A DNA stretch of 64,000 bases, taken from assembly GCF_002355275.1 (NCBI RefSeq), contig NZ_CP023449.1:641001-705000 (forward strand). The letters are read 5' to 3'. Made by a program: the position numbers and the translations under genes. Positions 34,193 to 42,173 of this stretch are shown here, piece after piece (position 1 is the first letter of the stretch; the number at the start of each line of letters is the position of its first letter). The notes beneath the pieces are model-generated. The model did no database searches. It was not told the DNA's origin and worked only from the letters and a program-made list of their open reading frames with translations. The DNA comes from Rhizorhabdus dicambivorans (GTDB lineage: Bacteria > Pseudomonadota > Alphaproteobacteria > Sphingomonadales > Sphingomonadaceae).

Positions 34193-34567
34193 CTAGCGCG
34201 CCTCTTTCCTCCGGATCAGCGCGGCGATGCAGGAGGCGCGGTCGATGTCCTCGCCCGTCGGCAGCCGCGCGTCGACATGGGTGACGACCGGCTCGCGGCC
34301 CGGCGCGGGGGGATAGAGATAGGCGTCGAGCACGCAGACCCCGCTGGCATATTGCAGCTTGCGGGCCGTGTCCTCGCGGACATCCTGGTTGGGGTTGCCG
34401 AACTGGCTGATCAGCGCGCGCGCGTCCCGCCCCATCACCCGGTCGAGCCCCGCTTCGCTCCGCGCCGGTGGGGGCGGCGCGGAGACGATCGGGAGGTTGC
34501 CGGTGGTGGGGCCGCAGGCGGCGAGCAGCGCGAAGGCGCCGGGGGCGATAAAACGAAGCCGCGTCAT
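34193..34567 (-). CDS. Small lipoprotein
   Basis: 124 residues. Signal peptide MTRLRFIAPGAFALLAAC with lipobox LAAC, Cys18. The mature part (DRVMGRDARALISQFGNPNQDVREDTARKLQY) resembles the small SmpA-like or DUF-type lipoproteins that carry a G-x-P motif, and has two further Cys (SGVCVLD, RASCIAA). Function unknown. ATG 34567 was chosen because it begins the signal peptide; the longer frame start adds a Pro-rich, unlikely leader. Confidence 0.75.
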   Translation of the reverse strand: MTRLRFIAPGAFALLAACGPTTGNLPIVSAPPPPARSEAGLDRVMGRDARALISQFGNPNQDVREDTARKLQYASGVCVLDAYLYPPAPGREPVVTHVDARLPTGEDIDRASCIAALIRRKEAR

Positions 34568-34658
34568 GCCGCCCGGCACAGCATCATATCCGCCGAAGCG
34601 CAAGGGCAGGGGCGGCGGGCCGCTTGGCGGCGGCGACAAGCTTCGGTAGGGAGCGGCG

Positions 34659-35657
34659 ATGGATTCCCCCCGCTATGATGTGGTCGCGATCGGCAACGCG
34701 CTGGTCGACGTGCTCTGCCACAAGGATGATGATTTCGTCGCCGCGCAGGGCCTCAAGCGCGGGTTGATGCAGCCCATCGCGCCGGATGCGGCGGTGCTGC
34801 TGCACCAGGCGATGGGGGTGTGCGAAGAGGTATGTGGCGGGTCGGCCGCCAACACCATGGCCGCGCTGGCCCGGCTCGGCCTTCGGCTCGCCTTTGTCGG
34901 GCAGGTCGGCGACGACCGGCTGGGCCGCCTGTTCGCGAACGACATGGCGGCGAACGGCGTCGATTTCCCGCTGCCGCCGATCGCCACGCCCACCGGCCGC
35001 TGCCTGATCATCGTCAGCCCCGATGGTCACAGGACGATGAACACCGCGATCGGCGCCTCCGAATATCTGCCGCCTGCCGCCTTCGATCCTACCATCGCCG
35101 CCGATACGGCGATCCTCTATGTCGAAGGCTATATGTGGCGCACGACCGAGCCGCGCGCCGCCAGCCAGGCGGCCTTCCGCGCAGCGCGGGCGGCGGGGCG
35201 GCGGACCGCCTTCACCCTGTCCTCCGAATTTTGCGTGCGAGAGCATCATGACGATTTCGTCCACCTGATCGAGGCGGGGCTGATCGACATCCTCTTCTCG
35301 AACGAAGGCGAACTGGCCGAGCTGAGCGGCTGCGCCGATTTCGAGGCGGGGGTCGCCTGGGCGGCGGCGCGGGTGCCGCTGCTGATCGCGACACGAGGGC
35401 CCGAAGGGGCGATTGCGGTTCAGGGCGGCGAGCGGTTCGCAACCCGCGCCGAGCCCTTCGGCGCGATCGTTGACACAACCGGGGCGGGCGATCTGTTCGC
35501 CGCCGGAGTGCTGGCGGGCCTTGCGCGCGGAAGCGACCTGCCGACGAGCCTGCGCATGGGGTCGATCGCCGCCGGGCGGATCATCATCGAGACAGGGCCG
35601 CGCCTGCCGGCTGACGAGGACCTCGCGGCATTGATCGGGACACGGCTGGCCGGTTGA
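34659..35657 (+). CDS. PfkB-family carbohydrate/adenosine kinase
   Basis: 332 residues of the ribokinase fold. N-terminal IGNALVDV, the substrate-binding glycines CGGSAANTMAALARLG, and the ATP/anion-hole signature DTTGAGDLF with the catalytic base D278. The closest look is to the adenosine-kinase-like PfkB proteins of alphaproteobacteria. The sugar or nucleoside substrate cannot be fixed from sequence. GGGAG precedes the ATG by five bases. Confidence 0.9.
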   Translation: MDSPRYDVVAIGNALVDVLCHKDDDFVAAQGLKRGLMQPIAPDAAVLLHQAMGVCEEVCGGSAANTMAALARLGLRLAFVGQVGDDRLGRLFANDMAANGVDFPLPPIATPTGRCLIIVSPDGHRTMNTAIGASEYLPPAAFDPTIAADTAILYVEGYMWRTTEPRAASQAAFRAARAAGRRTAFTLSSEFCVREHHDDFVHLIEAGLIDILFSNEGELAELSGCADFEAGVAWAAARVPLLIATRGPEGAIAVQGGERFATRAEPFGAIVDTTGAGDLFAAGVLAGLARGSDLPTSLRMGSIAAGRIIIETGPRLPADEDLAALIGTRLAG

Positions 35658-35707
35658 GCCAGCCCCCGCCCGCCCATCCCGTTAGGAATGAGCGGGTGGG
35701 AAGCGGA

Positions 35708-37231
35708 TTACTCGATCGGCGGCACCGGCTGCGGCGGGGCGTCGGCATCGGTCTCATGGACTTCGACGATGCCGCGGCCGAGATGGCTCTTCCGGTAGCC
35801 GTACAGATAATAGACCACGAGGCCGAGCGCCGCCCAGCTGAAGAACAGGGTGATGGTGTAGGCCGACAGATTGTAGAAGAGATAGACGCAGCCCGCCGCC
35901 GACAGCGGCGCGACGACCGCAACGGCCGGGGTGCGGAACGGGCGCTTGCGGTCCGGATCGGTCCGGCGCAGCACGAGCACCGCGATCGACACCGCGCCGA
36001 AGGCGAACAGCGTTCCCGAGTTGGAGATGTCGGCGAGCGCGCCGACCGGGAACAGCGCCGCGAAGATCGCGACGAAGATGCCGGTCATGATCGTCACCAC
36101 ATGCGGCGTCTTGTAGCGCGGATGAACCTTCGAGAAGACGGTGGGCAGCAGGCCGTCGCGGCTCATCACGAAGAAGATGCGGGTCTGACCGAACATCATC
36201 ATCAGGATGACCGAGGGCAGCGCGAGGCCGGCCGCGAGGCCGAGCAGGTTGCCGATCTGGGGCCAGCCGATCTCGCGCAGCGTCCAGGCCAGCGCCTCCT
36301 TCGAGCAGACCACCTTGGAGTCGCCGATCGCCGAGCAGGCGGCGGCAAGCTGGGTGGAGCCGGTGGGAATGCCGGCCCCCGACGCATCGAGCATCGGCTG
36401 CGCGCCGACCCCGCCGATGACGCCGGCCGATACCAGCATGTAGAAGATGGTGCAGATGCCGAGCGAGCCGATCAGGCCGATCGGCATGTTGCGCTGGGGA
36501 TTCTTCGTTTCCTCGGCCGCGGTGGAGACCGCGTCGAAGCCGACATAGGCGAAGAAGATCGACGCCGCCGCCGCCGAGATGCCGGCGAAGCCGAGCGGGG
36601 CGAAGGGATCGAAATTGTCCATGTTCATCACCGGCAGCGCCAGCACGACGAACAGCGACAGCGCGGCGACCTTCACGCCGACGAGGATGGCGTTGACCGT
36701 CGCGCTCTCCTTGGTGCCGAGGACCAGCAGCCAGGTGACGAGCAGCGCGATGATCGCGGCCGGAATATTGACGATGCCGCCGTCGATCGGGCCGAGCACC
36801 AGTTCCTTGGGGACGGTTATTCCGGTCAGCGACTGGAACAGCCCGACGACATAGCCGGACCATCCCACCGATACAGCGCCGGCCGCGATCGCATATTCGA
36901 GGACTAGCGCCCAGCCGACCATCCACGCGACCAGCTCACCCATTACGGCATAGCTGTAGGTGTAGGCCGATCCGGAAACCGGCACCATGGCCGCCATTTC
37001 GGCGTAGCAGAGCGCCGCAACGGCACAGACGAAGCCCGCGATGACGAAGGCGAGGATCATGCCGGGGCCGGCCTTCTGTGCGGCCTCGGCGGTGAGGACG
37101 AAGATGCCCGTGCCGATGATGCCGCCGATACCGAGCATGGTGAGCTGGAAGGGGCCGAGGGAGCGATGCAGCGATTTCTTGGCTGCGGTGGCGAGGATGG
37201 CGTCGAGTGGCTTTACACGCCCGAAGATCAT
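35708..37231 (-). CDS. Amino-acid permease, APC superfamily (cationic amino-acid type)
   Basis: 507 residues with about 12 membrane spans. The first-span motif GIGGIIGTGIF (34-44) and the loop SGSAYTYSYAVMGELVAWMVGW are typical of CAT/YhdG-type carriers. It would import amino acids with protons. AAGGGAAAA precedes the ATG. No enzyme neighbour hints at the substrate. Confidence 0.92.
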   Translation of the reverse strand: MIFGRVKPLDAILATAAKKSLHRSLGPFQLTMLGIGGIIGTGIFVLTAEAAQKAGPGMILAFVIAGFVCAVAALCYAEMAAMVPVSGSAYTYSYAVMGELVAWMVGWALVLEYAIAAGAVSVGWSGYVVGLFQSLTGITVPKELVLGPIDGGIVNIPAAIIALLVTWLLVLGTKESATVNAILVGVKVAALSLFVVLALPVMNMDNFDPFAPLGFAGISAAAASIFFAYVGFDAVSTAAEETKNPQRNMPIGLIGSLGICTIFYMLVSAGVIGGVGAQPMLDASGAGIPTGSTQLAAACSAIGDSKVVCSKEALAWTLREIGWPQIGNLLGLAAGLALPSVILMMMFGQTRIFFVMSRDGLLPTVFSKVHPRYKTPHVVTIMTGIFVAIFAALFPVGALADISNSGTLFAFGAVSIAVLVLRRTDPDRKRPFRTPAVAVVAPLSAAGCVYLFYNLSAYTITLFFSWAALGLVVYYLYGYRKSHLGRGIVEVHETDADAPPQPVPPIE

Positions 37232-37337
37232 GCGGGTTTTCCCTTGTCTGGCCGGGCGCGATGCCCACGGCCGATCATGGGATCGGGAGCCTAACCGCTA
37301 ATTCTCCGCGCGCAATAGAATTGCATGGCTCCCGCCT

Positions 37338-37724
37338 TCATCCCCGTGGCGCGGGAATCATCTCGCGGAACTGGCGGCCGCCAAAGATATGGACGTGGAG
37401 GTGGGGCACCTCCTGATGCCCATGGCCGCCGATATTGGCGAGCAGCCGATAGCCGGGAGCCACAAGGCCCGCCTCGCGCGCAACATGGCCGACCGCGCGG
37501 ATGAAGCCCGCCACCTCTGCGTCCGATCCCGTGGCGGTAAAATCGTCCCAGGAGACATAGGGCCCTTTGGGGATCACCAGGATGTGGACCGGCGCCTGCG
37601 GGTTGATGTCGTGGAAGGCGAGCGCCCACTCATCCTCATAGACCGTCTTCGACGGCAGTTCGCCGCGCAGGATGCGGGCGAAGACATTGCCGTCATCATA
37701 GGGCTGGGTGGCATCGATCGGCAT
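37338..37724 (-). CDS. HIT-family nucleotide hydrolase (HinT-like)
   Basis: 128 residues. Histidine triad H108-x-H110-x-H112 (HLHVHIFGG), preceded by NPQAPVHILVIPK. Hydrolyses phosphoramidates or adenylates. GGAAGG lies before ATG 37724. It follows hisE on the same strand after 95 bases, as in many alphaproteobacteria. Confidence 0.93.
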   Translation of the reverse strand: MPIDATQPYDDGNVFARILRGELPSKTVYEDEWALAFHDINPQAPVHILVIPKGPYVSWDDFTATGSDAEVAGFIRAVGHVAREAGLVAPGYRLLANIGGHGHQEVPHLHVHIFGGRQFREMIPAPRG

Positions 37725-37741
37725 GGTTTCAACCTTCCAGT

Positions 37742-37770
37742 CGTCATTCCAGCAAAAGCGGGAATCTCGG
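37742..37770. repeat. Short palindromic repeat between hisE and the HIT gene
   Basis: CGTCATTCCAGCAAAAGCGGGAATCTCGG contains the imperfect stem CATTCC/GGAATC. It starts like the CGTCA-type intergenic repeats elsewhere in the window and is followed by a second weak palindrome ending near 37810. Confidence 0.4.
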
Positions 37771-37819
37771 TTCTTCTTCGTCACGCTGCCAGATCACGGG
37801 CAGGCCGGGATGGCGGAAA

Positions 37820-38140
37820 TCAGACCTTTGGCCGCGCCGCCTTCTCTGCGAGACCCGAGGTCCCCTCGCGCCGCTCCAGCTCGGCCAGGACGTCGACGAA
37901 GGGCACGCCCGCCTCGTTCAGCAGCACCATCAGGTGGAAGATCAGGTCGGCGGCCTCGCCGGTCACGCCCCTGGCATCGCCCGCCATCGCGGCGATCACC
38001 GTCTCGACCGCCTCCTCGCCCAGCTTCTGGGCGATCTTGGGCATGCCCTTCGCGAACAGGGCGGCGACATAGGAAGCCGACGCATCGCCGCCACGGCGCG
38101 TGGCGATGGTCGATTCGAGCTGTTCGAGCGTGCCGGTCAT
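37820..38140 (-). CDS. hisE: Phosphoribosyl-ATP pyrophosphatase
   Basis: Second step of histidine synthesis: phosphoribosyl-ATP to phosphoribosyl-AMP plus pyrophosphate. 106 residues, all-alpha MazG-like fold with the acidic metal site E42E43xxE46 (KLGEEAVETVIAA) and E62xxD65 (GEAADLIFHLMVLL). ATG 38140 gives the standard length; the longer open frame crosses the upstream gap. The rest of the his operon is not in the window. Confidence 0.95.
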   Translation of the reverse strand: MTGTLEQLESTIATRRGGDASASYVAALFAKGMPKIAQKLGEEAVETVIAAMAGDARGVTGEAADLIFHLMVLLNEAGVPFVDVLAELERREGTSGLAEKAARPKV

Positions 38141-38330
38141 GCCGGCGCTTGAAGCCTGCCCGGGCGGTAAGGTCAATGGGGGCCGGAAATACTGATCCCC
38201 GCCCGCCATCCACCGACAGGAAGCGGTGAGGGCGGGCGGGGATCGATTAAGCAGAGCAACGCTACAGGGGAATAAGCAAACTCGAACGCACACAACTCAA
38301 ACACAAAGCGAACAAACCAACTCAAGCAAC

Positions 38331-38528
38331 TTACGGGTCGCGGCGCTTCCGGCTCGCATAGCGGCCCACCAGCACGCCCGCGACCGCAACCAGGAACAAC
38401 ACCAACGCACTCGGCTGGGGCACCCGCTCCAGCCAATTCGAAACCACCTCCAGCTGCGCCCAAGCGGGAGAGGCGATCACGACGGCGACGAACAGCGCAA
38501 AAACCCCCCGGAATGCGGTACTCGCCAT
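38331..38528 (-). CDS. Minimal 65-residue PEP-CTERM protein
   Basis: A signal peptide (about 1-24, ending SPAWA) is followed by only 11 mature residues (QLEVVSNWLER) and then a PEP-CTERM sorting tail: VPQPSALVLFLVAVAG, a hydrophobic span, and the basic end RYASRKRRDP. Exosortases recognise this tail in sphingomonads and betaproteobacteria. GGAGG lies nine bases before the ATG. A sigma-54-type -24/-12 element 67-81 bases upstream fits known control of PEP-CTERM genes. Such a short passenger is unusual; it could be a structural peptide or simply a membrane protein with a chance match. Confidence 0.7.
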   Translation of the reverse strand: MASTAFRGVFALFVAVVIASPAWAQLEVVSNWLERVPQPSALVLFLVAVAGVLVGRYASRKRRDP

Positions 38529-38943
38529 CGGATCAAGCCTCCCCCCGCTTCTCACCCCCGGGCGAGCTGAACAACGGGTTCACAAATCGTTAAAGCCAGA
38601 ATCGTGCCAGTTTCCCGGTGGGCTGGATTTGCTGGGTTTTGGTGTGAAGCGCGCCGGGAGGCAGAAACGGGAGTGTAAAAGTTTCCGACTCTTTTTGTGT
38701 GGCCCTCAAGCGCCGGGCGTCAGGCGTCCGCCTGCCTTGGCTTTCCCAGCATATGCTCGGGCGGAACGCTACACGTTCCGACGCCGGGCTCCAGAGCCTT
38801 TCATGATCCGATTACATCGACTCGTCGGCTCTACCTTGTTGTTTTACCGCGATTTCCGAGTCGGCAGATGTTTCCATCTGCCTGGAAATCGCTCCAGGTC
38901 GCGACATTCAAAGGCTCGCGCCCGGCACCTGAGGCCAGCCCAA
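38529..38943. other. Gene-poor stretch between the PEP-CTERM gene and rplA
   Basis: A region of about 490 bases (to 39018) without a convincing gene. It holds the sigma-54-like promoter of the PEP-CTERM gene near its left end, a more AT-rich segment (about 38570-38700) with TTTTTGTGTGG, and on the right the rplA terminator. Open frames here have no ribosome site or recognisable motif. A small RNA cannot be excluded. Confidence 0.4.
38594..38609 (-). promoter_or_regulatory. Sigma-54-type promoter before the PEP-CTERM gene
   Basis: Minus strand TGGCACGATTCTGGCT: exact TGGCACG at -24, a 4-base spacer and TGGCT at -12 (consensus TTGCW). The invariant GG and GC dinucleotides are 10 bases apart as required. 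Transcription would begin near 38583, about 55 bases before the PEP-CTERM start codon. Confidence 0.55.
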
Positions 38944-38988
38944 AACAAGAACCGCGCCGGCACCGAAGCGCCGACGCGGTTCTTGTTC
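38944..38988 (-). terminator. rplKA operon terminator
   Basis: Long inverted repeat AACAAGAACCGCG...CGCGGTTCTTGTT (38944-38956 with 38976-38988) with a short inner stem, about 30 bases after the rplA stop. On the minus strand it ends in GTTTTGGG, a short T run. Confidence 0.7.
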
Positions 38989-39018
38989 TTGGCGAACACC
39001 CCGCGCGGGGTGGATCGA

Positions 39019-39714
39019 TCAGGCGCCGAGGTCGGCGGTGTCGATCTTGACGCCCGGGCCCATGGTCGAGCTGACCGCGGCCTTGCGCAGATACTTGCCC
39101 TTGGCGCCCGACGGCTTCGCCTTGACGATCGCGTCGACGAAGGCGTCGAAATTGGCGCGCAGGTCCTCGGCCGGGAAGCTGGCCTTGCCGATGCCGGAAT
39201 GGATGATGCCGGCCTTCTCGACGCGGAACTCCACCTGGCCGCCCTTGGCCGCCTTGACGGCTTCGGCGACATTCATCGTCACGGTGCCGAGCTTCGGGTT
39301 CGGCATCAGGCCCTTCGGACCCAGGATCTTGCCGAGACGGCCGACCAGACCCATCATGTCCGGGGTGGCGATGCAGCGGTCGAAATCGACGGTGCCGCCC
39401 TGGATCGTCTCGAGCAGGTCTTCCGCACCGACGACCTCGGCGCCGGCGGCCTTGGCTTCGTCAGCCTTGGCGCCGCGCGCGAACACGCCGACGCGGACGT
39501 CCTTGCCGGTGCCCTTGGGCAGGGTCACGACGCCGCGGACCATCTGGTCGGCATGGCGCGGATCGACGCCCAGGTTCAGCGCGACCTCGATGGTCTCGTC
39601 GAACTTGGAGGTCGCGTTGGCGCGGGCGAGGGCGATCGCGGCGTCGATGTCGTACAGCTTGTTGGCGTCGACGGTCGAAGCCTGGTTCTTCTGCTTCTTG
39701 CTGAGCTTGGCCAT
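39019..39714 (-). CDS. rplA: 50S ribosomal protein uL1
   Basis: 231 residues. Binds 23S rRNA at the L1 stalk and acts in tRNA release; represses its own operon in many bacteria. Contains [21 protein letters not shown] and [13 protein letters not shown], both family signatures. Four bases after the rplK stop; last gene of tRNA-Trp-secE-nusG-rplK-rplA. Confidence 0.98.
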   Translation of the reverse strand: MAKLSKKQKNQASTVDANKLYDIDAAIALARANATSKFDETIEVALNLGVDPRHADQMVRGVVTLPKGTGKDVRVGVFARGAKADEAKAAGAEVVGAEDLLETIQGGTVDFDRCIATPDMMGLVGRLGKILGPKGLMPNPKLGTVTMNVAEAVKAAKGGQVEFRVEKAGIIHSGIGKASFPAEDLRANFDAFVDAIVKAKPSGAKGKYLRKAAVSSTMGPGVKIDTADLGA

Positions 39715-39718
39715 GATA

Positions 39719-40150
39719 TCAGCCCTCCACCACTTCGAGGCCCATCGCGCGGGCGCTGCCTTCGATGATGCGGGTCGCCGCCTCGATATCGTTGGCGTTG
39801 AGATCCTTCATCTTCACTTCGGCGATCTGGGTCAGCTGCGACCGCTTGATCTTCGCCGCGACGACCTTGCCCGGCTCCTTCGAGCCCGACTTGAGGTTGG
39901 CGGCCTTCTTGATCAGATAGCTGGCCGGGGGCGTCTTGGTGACGAAGCTGAACGAGCGATCGGCATAGACGGTGATGACGGTGGGAAGCGGCGTGCCGAC
40001 TTCCTGGTCGCCGGTCTGCGCGTTGAACGCCTTGCAGAAGTCCATGATGTTGACGCCGCGCTGACCGAGCGCGGGGCCGATCGGCGGCGACGGATTCGCC
40101 TTTCCAGCGGGCACCTGGAGCTTGATATAGCCCGTGATCTTCTTAGCCAT
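39719..40150 (-). CDS. rplK: 50S ribosomal protein uL11
   Basis: 143 residues. Family signature [35 protein letters not shown] and C-terminal RNA-binding part. Part of the GTPase-associated region and stringent-response sensing. Follows nusG after 225 bases containing an intergenic repeat. Confidence 0.98.
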   Translation of the reverse strand: MAKKITGYIKLQVPAGKANPSPPIGPALGQRGVNIMDFCKAFNAQTGDQEVGTPLPTVITVYADRSFSFVTKTPPASYLIKKAANLKSGSKEPGKVVAAKIKRSQLTQIAEVKMKDLNANDIEAATRIIEGSARAMGLEVVEG

Positions 40151-40284
40151 TTTTCACTCACTCTGTAGTGGGCGGGCCGAAGCCCTCCCGTTCAAGTTTA
40201 GCGGTCAGACAGGGATCGAAATCCCCTCCCGCAGCTTGTGTGCCTTGAAGGCACCATCCGGTTTGAGCCGGAACCTCTTCACTT

Positions 40285-40360
40285 CGTCATGCCGGACTTG
40301 ATCCGGCATCCAGAAACCGCAGCGCGGCGTATCTGGATCCTGACTTCCGTCAGGATGACG
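40285..40360. repeat. Intergenic CGTCA...TGACG paired-hairpin repeat
   Basis: Begins CGTCATGCCGGACTTGATCC with a GCCGGA...TCCGGC hairpin and ends with ATCCTGACTTCCGTCAGGATGACG. Located between nusG and rplK on the minus-strand operon, so it may attenuate or process the transcript. Confidence 0.7.
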
Positions 40361-40375
40361 GCCTTTTTCAGGCCG

Positions 40376-40915
40376 TCACTTGACCCGCTCGACCTGCTCG
40401 AACTCGAGCTCGACCGGGGTCGCGCGGCCGAAGATCGAGACCGACACCTTGACGCGGCTGCGGTCGAAATCGAGTTCCTCGACGACGCCGTTGAAGCTGG
40501 CGAAGGGGCCGTCCAGCACCTTGACCTGATCGCCGATCTCGTAGTCGACCTTGAGCTTCGCCTTGGGCGCGGCGGCGGCGGCCTCCTCCTTGGTATTGAG
40601 GATGCGCGCGGCCTCGGCCTCGCTGATCGGCTGGGGCTTGCCCGACGAACCCAGGAAGCCCGTCACCTTCGGCGTGTTCTTCACCAGGTGATAGACATCG
40701 TCGTTCATGCTGAGCTTCGCCAGCACATAGCCGGGGAAGAATTTGCGGTCGGAGGTGATCTTCTTGCCGCGGCGGACCTCGGTCACCTTCTCGGTCGGCA
40801 CCTCGACCGCCTCGACGAGCTGTTCCAGGCCGAGGCGCGCGGCGTCAGCCAGGATCGCTTCCTTCACCTTGTTCTCGAAGCCCGAATAGGCGTGAATGAT
40901 GTACCAGCGCGCCAA
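40376..40915 (-). CDS. nusG: Transcription termination/antitermination factor NusG
   Basis: 179 residues. NGN domain (WYIIHAYSGFENKVKEAI, FPGYVLAKLSMNDDVYHLVKN) and C-terminal KOW domain (YEIGDQVKVLDGPFASFNGVVEELD). Binds RNA polymerase and links it with Rho or ribosomes. Follows secE after 16 bases. Confidence 0.98.
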   Translation of the reverse strand: MARWYIIHAYSGFENKVKEAILADAARLGLEQLVEAVEVPTEKVTEVRRGKKITSDRKFFPGYVLAKLSMNDDVYHLVKNTPKVTGFLGSSGKPQPISEAEAARILNTKEEAAAAAPKAKLKVDYEIGDQVKVLDGPFASFNGVVEELDFDRSRVKVSVSIFGRATPVELEFEQVERVK

Positions 40916-40931
40916 CGCAGAAGTCTCCGTA

Positions 40932-41129
40932 TCAGCCGAGCAGCGAGAGCAGGAACTTCACGATCATCGCGAAGAACTGGTCGAGTCCGAAGAAGAAGAT
41001 GCCGAGCAGGAGCGTCATGATCCCGACCATGATGGTGGTCGTGATCGTCTCCCGGCGGCTCGGCCAGACGACCTTCGCCGTTTCGGCCTTTACCTGCCGG
41101 ATGAACTCGCCCGGTGAAGTCTTCGCCAC
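40932..41129 (-). CDS. secE: Preprotein translocase subunit SecE
   Basis: 65 residues, the short one-span form. FIRQVKAETAKVVWPSRRETITTT is the conserved amphipathic helix, followed by a membrane span. Stabilises SecY. First protein gene of the secE-nusG-rplK-rplA cluster after tRNA-Trp. Confidence 0.96.
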   Translation of the reverse strand: MAKTSPGEFIRQVKAETAKVVWPSRRETITTTIMVGIMTLLLGIFFFGLDQFFAMIVKFLLSLLG

Positions 41130-41273
41130 GTCCTCAGCCTATCCTGCCGGATTCGCCATCCGGAAAACCATTCAAACAGCGACAAGAGGCCATAGTCCGC
41201 TGATTCGGCCTTTCGGCCGGCGGACTGACCTCTTCGCGCTTCTCGACCCCTTTGGCCTTACCCTACCAGAAGA

Positions 41274-41349
41274 TGGCAGGAGTGGAGGGACTCGAACCCA
41301 CGGCCCTCGGTTTTGGAGACCGATGCTCTACCAACTGAGCTACACTCCT
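41274..41349 (-). tRNA. tRNA-Trp (CCA)
   Basis: 76 bases including an encoded CCA end. On the minus strand the acceptor AGGAGTG pairs with CACTCCT; the D loop has AGTTGGTAGAG, the anticodon loop CTCCAAA carries CCA (41314-41316), and the T arm has GGGTTCGAGTCCC. Its place directly before secE is standard in proteobacteria. Confidence 0.97.
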
Positions 41350-41409
41350 CCGGGCCCGAGACGGGGGCACATAGCGGTGGGGGGATTGCAACGCAAGGGG
41401 TTGGCTGGC

Positions 41410-42114
41410 CTAACGGACGAAGACCATGCCCTGGGTGTCGATATCCCAATATGCGCCGCCGGTGCCGTTGGTGCGGAAGGCGATCGACACGCTGACGCGA
41501 TGGCCGCAGGGCTCGAAGGTCCAGGCCTCGTTCCACGATCCCTTCAGGCGGATGCCATATTGGCTGGGGCCGAAATCGGGGCTGGTGCCGGTGATCCGCG
41601 AGCCGGTGGGCGTGAGGCCCTGGGGCTTGCAGGCCGGGTCCTCTCGGGCCAGCCTTTGCGATACGGCGCTGACCGTGGCGCCCAGCACTTCTCGCGACAG
41701 ACTCGGCCAGGCGAGGCTCTCCCCCTGACCGGCGAAGAAGGCCTGCAAGGCGACGCCATCGGACGCGCGGAGCAGCAGCACCCGGATTGGGTCGGCAGGC
41801 GGGCAATCCTCAAGCTTCACCGAAACGAGCCAGCCATTCTCGATCTGGCCCTTGGCGATCAGCGCGGTGATCATCCCGTCGAGCGTCACCGGCTCGGGCC
41901 TGGTGAGGCTCATCCGCTTGGGCTCGCAGCGGCCGCGCAGCTTCGCGTCGGCCAGCACCGCCTTGCCGACCGCCAGCGCCAGTGGCTGGCCATCGGGCAG
42001 CGGCTTGGCGTTGATCGCCTCTATGTCGCGGCGGAACTGGTCGGGATCGCCCAGCGGATCGAGCGGGGCGGCGTGGGCGGTGGTGGCGAGGGACAGGGCC
42101 AATGACAGCTTCAT
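41410..42114 (-). CDS. Secreted or periplasmic protein of unknown family
   Basis: 234 residues with a short signal peptide (MKLSLALSLATTAHAAP). Two Cys near GRCEPKRM and VKLEDCPPADP, others at DPACKP and FEPCGHR, suggesting disulfide bonds. The C-terminal half (IRLKGSWNEAWTFEPCGHRVSVSIAFRTNG) looks like a beta-rich fold. I do not recognise the family. It lies downstream of the fatty acyl-AMP ligase gene on the same strand with a single-arm repeat between. Confidence 0.7.
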   Translation of the reverse strand: MKLSLALSLATTAHAAPLDPLGDPDQFRRDIEAINAKPLPDGQPLALAVGKAVLADAKLRGRCEPKRMSLTRPEPVTLDGMITALIAKGQIENGWLVSVKLEDCPPADPIRVLLLRASDGVALQAFFAGQGESLAWPSLSREVLGATVSAVSQRLAREDPACKPQGLTPTGSRITGTSPDFGPSQYGIRLKGSWNEAWTFEPCGHRVSVSIAFRTNGTGGAYWDIDTQGMVFVR

Positions 42115-42123
42115 CAACACGCC

Positions 42124-42150
42124 GTCGTCCCGGCGGAGGCCGGGGCGAGG
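42124..42150. repeat. Single arm of the CGTCGCCCCGGCGGAGG repeat
   Basis: CGTCGTCCCGGCGGAGGCCGGGGCGAGG-type segment matching one arm of the paired element at 16294 and 45782, without its partner arm. It lies between two minus-strand genes. Confidence 0.6.
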
Positions 42151-42173
42151 GATGAAGAAGCGGCCGAGCCCCT

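Noticed and set aside
37232..37337. Riboswitch before the amino-acid permease gene
   Set aside because: No recognisable aptamer consensus in the short leader.
38629..39768. Plus-strand frame over the rplA region
   Set aside because: Antisense to rplA and crosses the terminator; no motif.
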